Of a stretch of DNA of 64,000 nucleotides, positions 60,710-64,000 are shown in pieces (within the stretch, counting starts at the first letter, position 1; the number at the start of each line of letters is the position of its first letter). The notes beneath the pieces are model-generated. The model ran no database searches. It worked only from the letters and a program-made list of their open reading frames with translations, and was not told the DNA's origin. Origin of the DNA: Rhinopithecus roxellana (Eukaryota; Chordata; Mammalia; Primates; Cercopithecidae); assembly GCF_007565055.1 (NCBI RefSeq), contig NC_044561.1, positions 31,079,483 through 31,143,482 of the forward strand. The letters run 5' to 3'. Both the position numbers and the translations under genes were made by a program.

Positions 60710-62206
60710 ATTACTTGAGTACATTTTGAGATTCATTCTCTGAGATCTGTTACTTTTGTCAATCTACGTATGTTTTCCCACAGTTCTTAGCAATATAAAT
60801 AAATAACAATGAAAGAGAGTTGTTAGGCATGCCTCAAATACAGTGGGGAAGGAAGCTAAGAAAAATATATACATAAGAGGAATGCGAGGAGGTAACTGGG
60901 CAGAGGAATGTAAACAACTGCAATTAGAAAAGAAACAGGCAGGAGCAAATATCTGAGGGATTGGCAAACTAGTTCTCTGGCAGATTAGCTGGCAGGAAAG
61001 TTCAAGGCCCTCATCATTTCTCTGAAGTTTGGGATGAGTATCATTCACAGGAATGATTTTTCTTAGAAATACACACTCCCAATCAGGCATCTCATTAACT
61101 TGTGGATTTCCTACAGATTCTTTTCTGTGCTCTTATGGCAATTTTTAAGCCTCTGAACTTTATCTTATTGTTAGTCATGATTTGATGTGGAATTATAAGC
61201 CCCATTAAAATGATTTAAATCTCTTAGAAAACACCAACAGCTGCAGTTCTCTCTGTGATATGACCACTTGAAGATAACAACCATAATTGTCCAGAGTAAC
61301 TAAACAATCCCTCGCTTGTGGATAAATAAGTCTTGGTATAATCGATCTTTCAGGGATGCTAATCATTCTGTCAGAATCATTGTTGGTTTTGTATTTCCCC
61401 AGCAATGATGAACCATCTAACTTAGATCTTATTTCCCATAGATGTCATATCATCTATGGGATATAGATGGAAGATCATAAAACCTCAGTGCTAAAAGATG
61501 ATCTAATTTAATCTGTCAATTGCATAACTAACCCAACACTCAGAAGAGAAATTAAGTGACTTATCCAAGATCATACGGTTCAGTAGAATTCCATTGACCT
61601 AGGGCATCAATTAAATGCTTAACACTTGGTTAATTCAAAAAGTGATAAAATTCAGAGATGTCATATGTTAAACTATATGCATTCTATTTTTCTATTCCCA
61701 CAGTAGTGTAATGCCTCTTTGTAATGACAAAAATAAGTTTATTGAGGCACAGATAGGTAGTTGCATGTTTGTGGATTTACAGTGTAACAGAAAGGACCCA
61801 CGGCTGTTAAGATCCCTAGTCATGTGCCCCAATGCCTGGAAGCCCACAAGGAGCTATTCATTTCTGTCTATTTTTCATACTTCTGAGTGATACATATTAA
61901 AACCGCCAAGATTGTCTGCTACTGGGAAACTCACATAACTTTCTTGAGCATTGGTTTTAATATTATTTTTTACAATATTGGAAAATAGACCTTTAAGCTA
62001 CCCCCCAGTTACAAATGCAATGGGAATGATGCCCAGATAGGCAAAAATAACAACAACAGTAACTATTCATCCATTCTAGGATGACCAGATGCCCATTAAA
62101 GGCCATCACAAACAGCCAAACAATCAGTTCTCTTTCCCAGGAAATGGAGCAAGGTATCTGCAACCCATCCTTCTTCTACGGGAAAGGACAGCTGAATTTG
62201 GAGGAA
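60710..62206. other. No gene; MIR-like trace near 61.55 kb
   Basis: Mostly unassigned. The piece 61540-61590 ('aagagaaattaagtgactta', 'tccaagatcatacgg') looks like a reverse MIR core. The 108-codon minus frame at 60764-61090 has no recognisable domain. Confidence 0.4.
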
Positions 62207-62213
62207 CTTGATA

Positions 62214-62506
<293 letters not shown>

Positions 62507-62517
62507 TGATATTATAT

Positions 62518-63119
62518 TCTAGGATTTACCACCGAGTGAATTCCACAGTCAGTGTCAACATGGTTATCAGAGTATCCGTCAGAAATCAGAGAACTGAAAA
62601 CAGATTTCCCAGAGTATTATTCCTAGGAGAGGTAAATTTTAAAAGAATAAGGTTGGCAGGGAAAGGATCAATGGCAGACCAAAAACCAGAGAGGTAAGAT
62701 TTGGAGAGAAAACTTTGGATATCCATACGGCATCAAAATGGTGTTAGCAGGTGATAATAAAAGGGACCACAATGGGAAAGGCTTTGAAAGAGGAGCTAAG
62801 GCAGTGCTACTTTTCCATTCCTGTAACTGCTGGACTATTTTCTTTCATGTGTGCTATAATTTGAGGTTTTCGTGTGGACTCCACCCCTTCTCAGGTAGTT
62901 TTCGTCTGAAAGGTGTACTTTATGTAAGCGGCATTTCTCCTGTCCTTCAATAACAGCATTTATCTGTTAACCACTCAGCTCCATGGTAGGCTCTCAGGGT
63001 GGGCTCTCATCGAACACACAATTATCTGCTCCAGCTGCCATGGATGCAGCATTAATTTCTGACTCTCTGAGATGAAAATTAGATTGTGTCCCAAGTTCTT
63101 AGGAGTGTAACACTGAATA
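62518..63119. other. No gene seen
   Basis: Unassigned unique-looking sequence. The frames at 62479-62697 and 62738-62953 are not supported. Confidence 0.35.
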
Positions 63120-63600
63120 AAATGACTGAGGCGAGTCTCAGTCAATTTAGAGGTTTATTTTGTCAAAGTTAAGGATGCGTCCAGGAAAGAGAGACACCAG
63201 TCCCAGTAGGATCTGTGGCCCACACTTTTTCCAAAGAGGACGTTGAGAGCTTCAATATTTAAAGGGAAAAAAGTGGGCAGTGGGAAAAGGGGAAAGAAAA
63301 AAGAAAGAGGGAGGATATGGTCACATTCTTGTGATGCTTTGATTAGGCTCACTGAATCCTCATATGAAAAGGAGGGGGTAGAGGGAATAGTCAATTATGT
63401 ATTCATCTCACATTCAGTAAATCTGCACTTTACATAAGATAAAGTAAACATAGAATAGAGGAAAAAGTCAAATATGCATTCATCTCAGGGTGGACAGGAA
63501 TGATTTCCAGTCTCCTCTTGTACCATACTGTGAAGATAAGCTGTTCACTTACATTGTCAGAGTGAGAGAGGCCCCCTGCGGAGACATGTGGCCTTCTACC
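63120..63600 (-). mobile_element. ERV1 LTR (MER4-like), reverse
   Basis: The start 'gtctcagtcaatttagagg', an inverted AATAAA at 63154-63159 and 'caaagttaaggatgcgtcc' are the reverse of the U5 seen in the LTR ending at 57911. The body is purine-rich and diverged. The right edge is approximate. Confidence 0.7.
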
Positions 63601-63647
63601 CTATAACTATTTGTTTAGGAACACAAGCAAAGGTAGTTTGTTGTTGT

Positions 63648-63652
<5 letters not shown>

Positions 63653-63683
<31 letters not shown>

Positions 63684-63692
63684 TGTGTGTGC
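63653..63692. repeat. (GT)n microsatellite
   Basis: A nearly pure GT array with one CT interruption. The cysteine/valine-rich frame across it is an artefact. Confidence 0.95.
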
Positions 63693-64000
63693 ATTTGTTT
63701 TGCATGTTTCAACTTCTCAACTTTTCCCTTTTGGCTTAGTGAATTGGGAGTCCTGAGATCTTATTTTCCTTGCACAGGAATTCACCTGATGTTGCTAAGT
63801 GACTGATTCCTTGGCAATCATGGAATTTTACATTAAGGCTGAATTTTTAATTAATAGCCCATGGAATCTCCATGGGATTCATAGTCATTTTTACGATATG
63901 CTAAAATTAACTGCGATCCATCTGTCCAACTCTCGCCATGTGCTCAGAGAGCAAAGGGCAGACGACTTTGCCATCCAAGCGCACACATTCCTCAGCTGCC
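63693..64000. other. No gene; short palindrome
   Basis: Unique-looking sequence. It includes a perfect short inverted repeat 'cccatgga'/'tccatggg' at 63859-63877 with a 3-base loop. Confidence 0.4.

Overview
The window is nuclear DNA of a primate, most likely an Old World monkey (Cercopithecidae). It is AT-rich and CpG-poor, and it is filled with Alu, L1, L2, MIR, MaLR, ERVL and ERV1 copies. Two young AluY copies (44828-45136 minus, 46377-46678 plus) carry the promoter spelling 'gtggctcaagcctg', 'aaaactagccgggcga' and a gatctggccactgc or gagccggccactgc type right arm. I associate these variants with macaque/baboon AluYR-type subfamilies rather than human AluY. No host protein-coding gene, tRNA, rRNA or CRISPR array could be supported. 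The open reading frames present are short, and most lie inside Alu, L1 or LTR copies. The window therefore looks intergenic or deep-intronic.

Layout. 1-7 kb: old repeats, an ERV1 LTR (about 3275-4015) and a repeat-poor stretch. 7-8.4 kb: a solo MaLR LTR with a perfect 5-bp target duplication, inserted into sequence that reads weakly like a decayed processed pseudogene. 9.6-16 kb: Alus, a disrupted MADE1 element, and an L2 split by an ERVL LTR. 16.6-20 kb: a 250-bp, nearly identical inverted duplication (16657-16907 and 19472-19714) enclosing an MLT1 LTR, an MLT2 LTR with a long CT/GT microsatellite, and GC-richer unassigned sequence. 22-31 kb: many Alus, MaLR LTRs and an ancient L1 split by an LTR and an Alu. 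31-39 kb: an MLT1 LTR, a small palindromic DNA element, MIRs and a repeat-poor block of about 4 kb. 40-46.7 kb: dense Alus, including a closely spaced inverted pair, a HAL1/L1M-like element and a 63-nt hairpin. 47-51 kb: a 2.9-kb 5'-truncated L1PA with a 19-bp target duplication inside a much older L1, followed by a second L1 3' end. 51.5-64 kb: solo MaLR LTRs, another nested L1 pair, Alus, and three ERV1 LTRs, two of them with visible TATA-like and AATAAA signals.

The elements do not work together as a pathway. What ties them together is insertion order: perfect target duplications and nesting give relative ages. The most unusual structure is the young inverted duplication at 16.7/19.5 kb. 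It copied part of an Alu plus its non-Alu flank, so it did not arise by retrotransposition.
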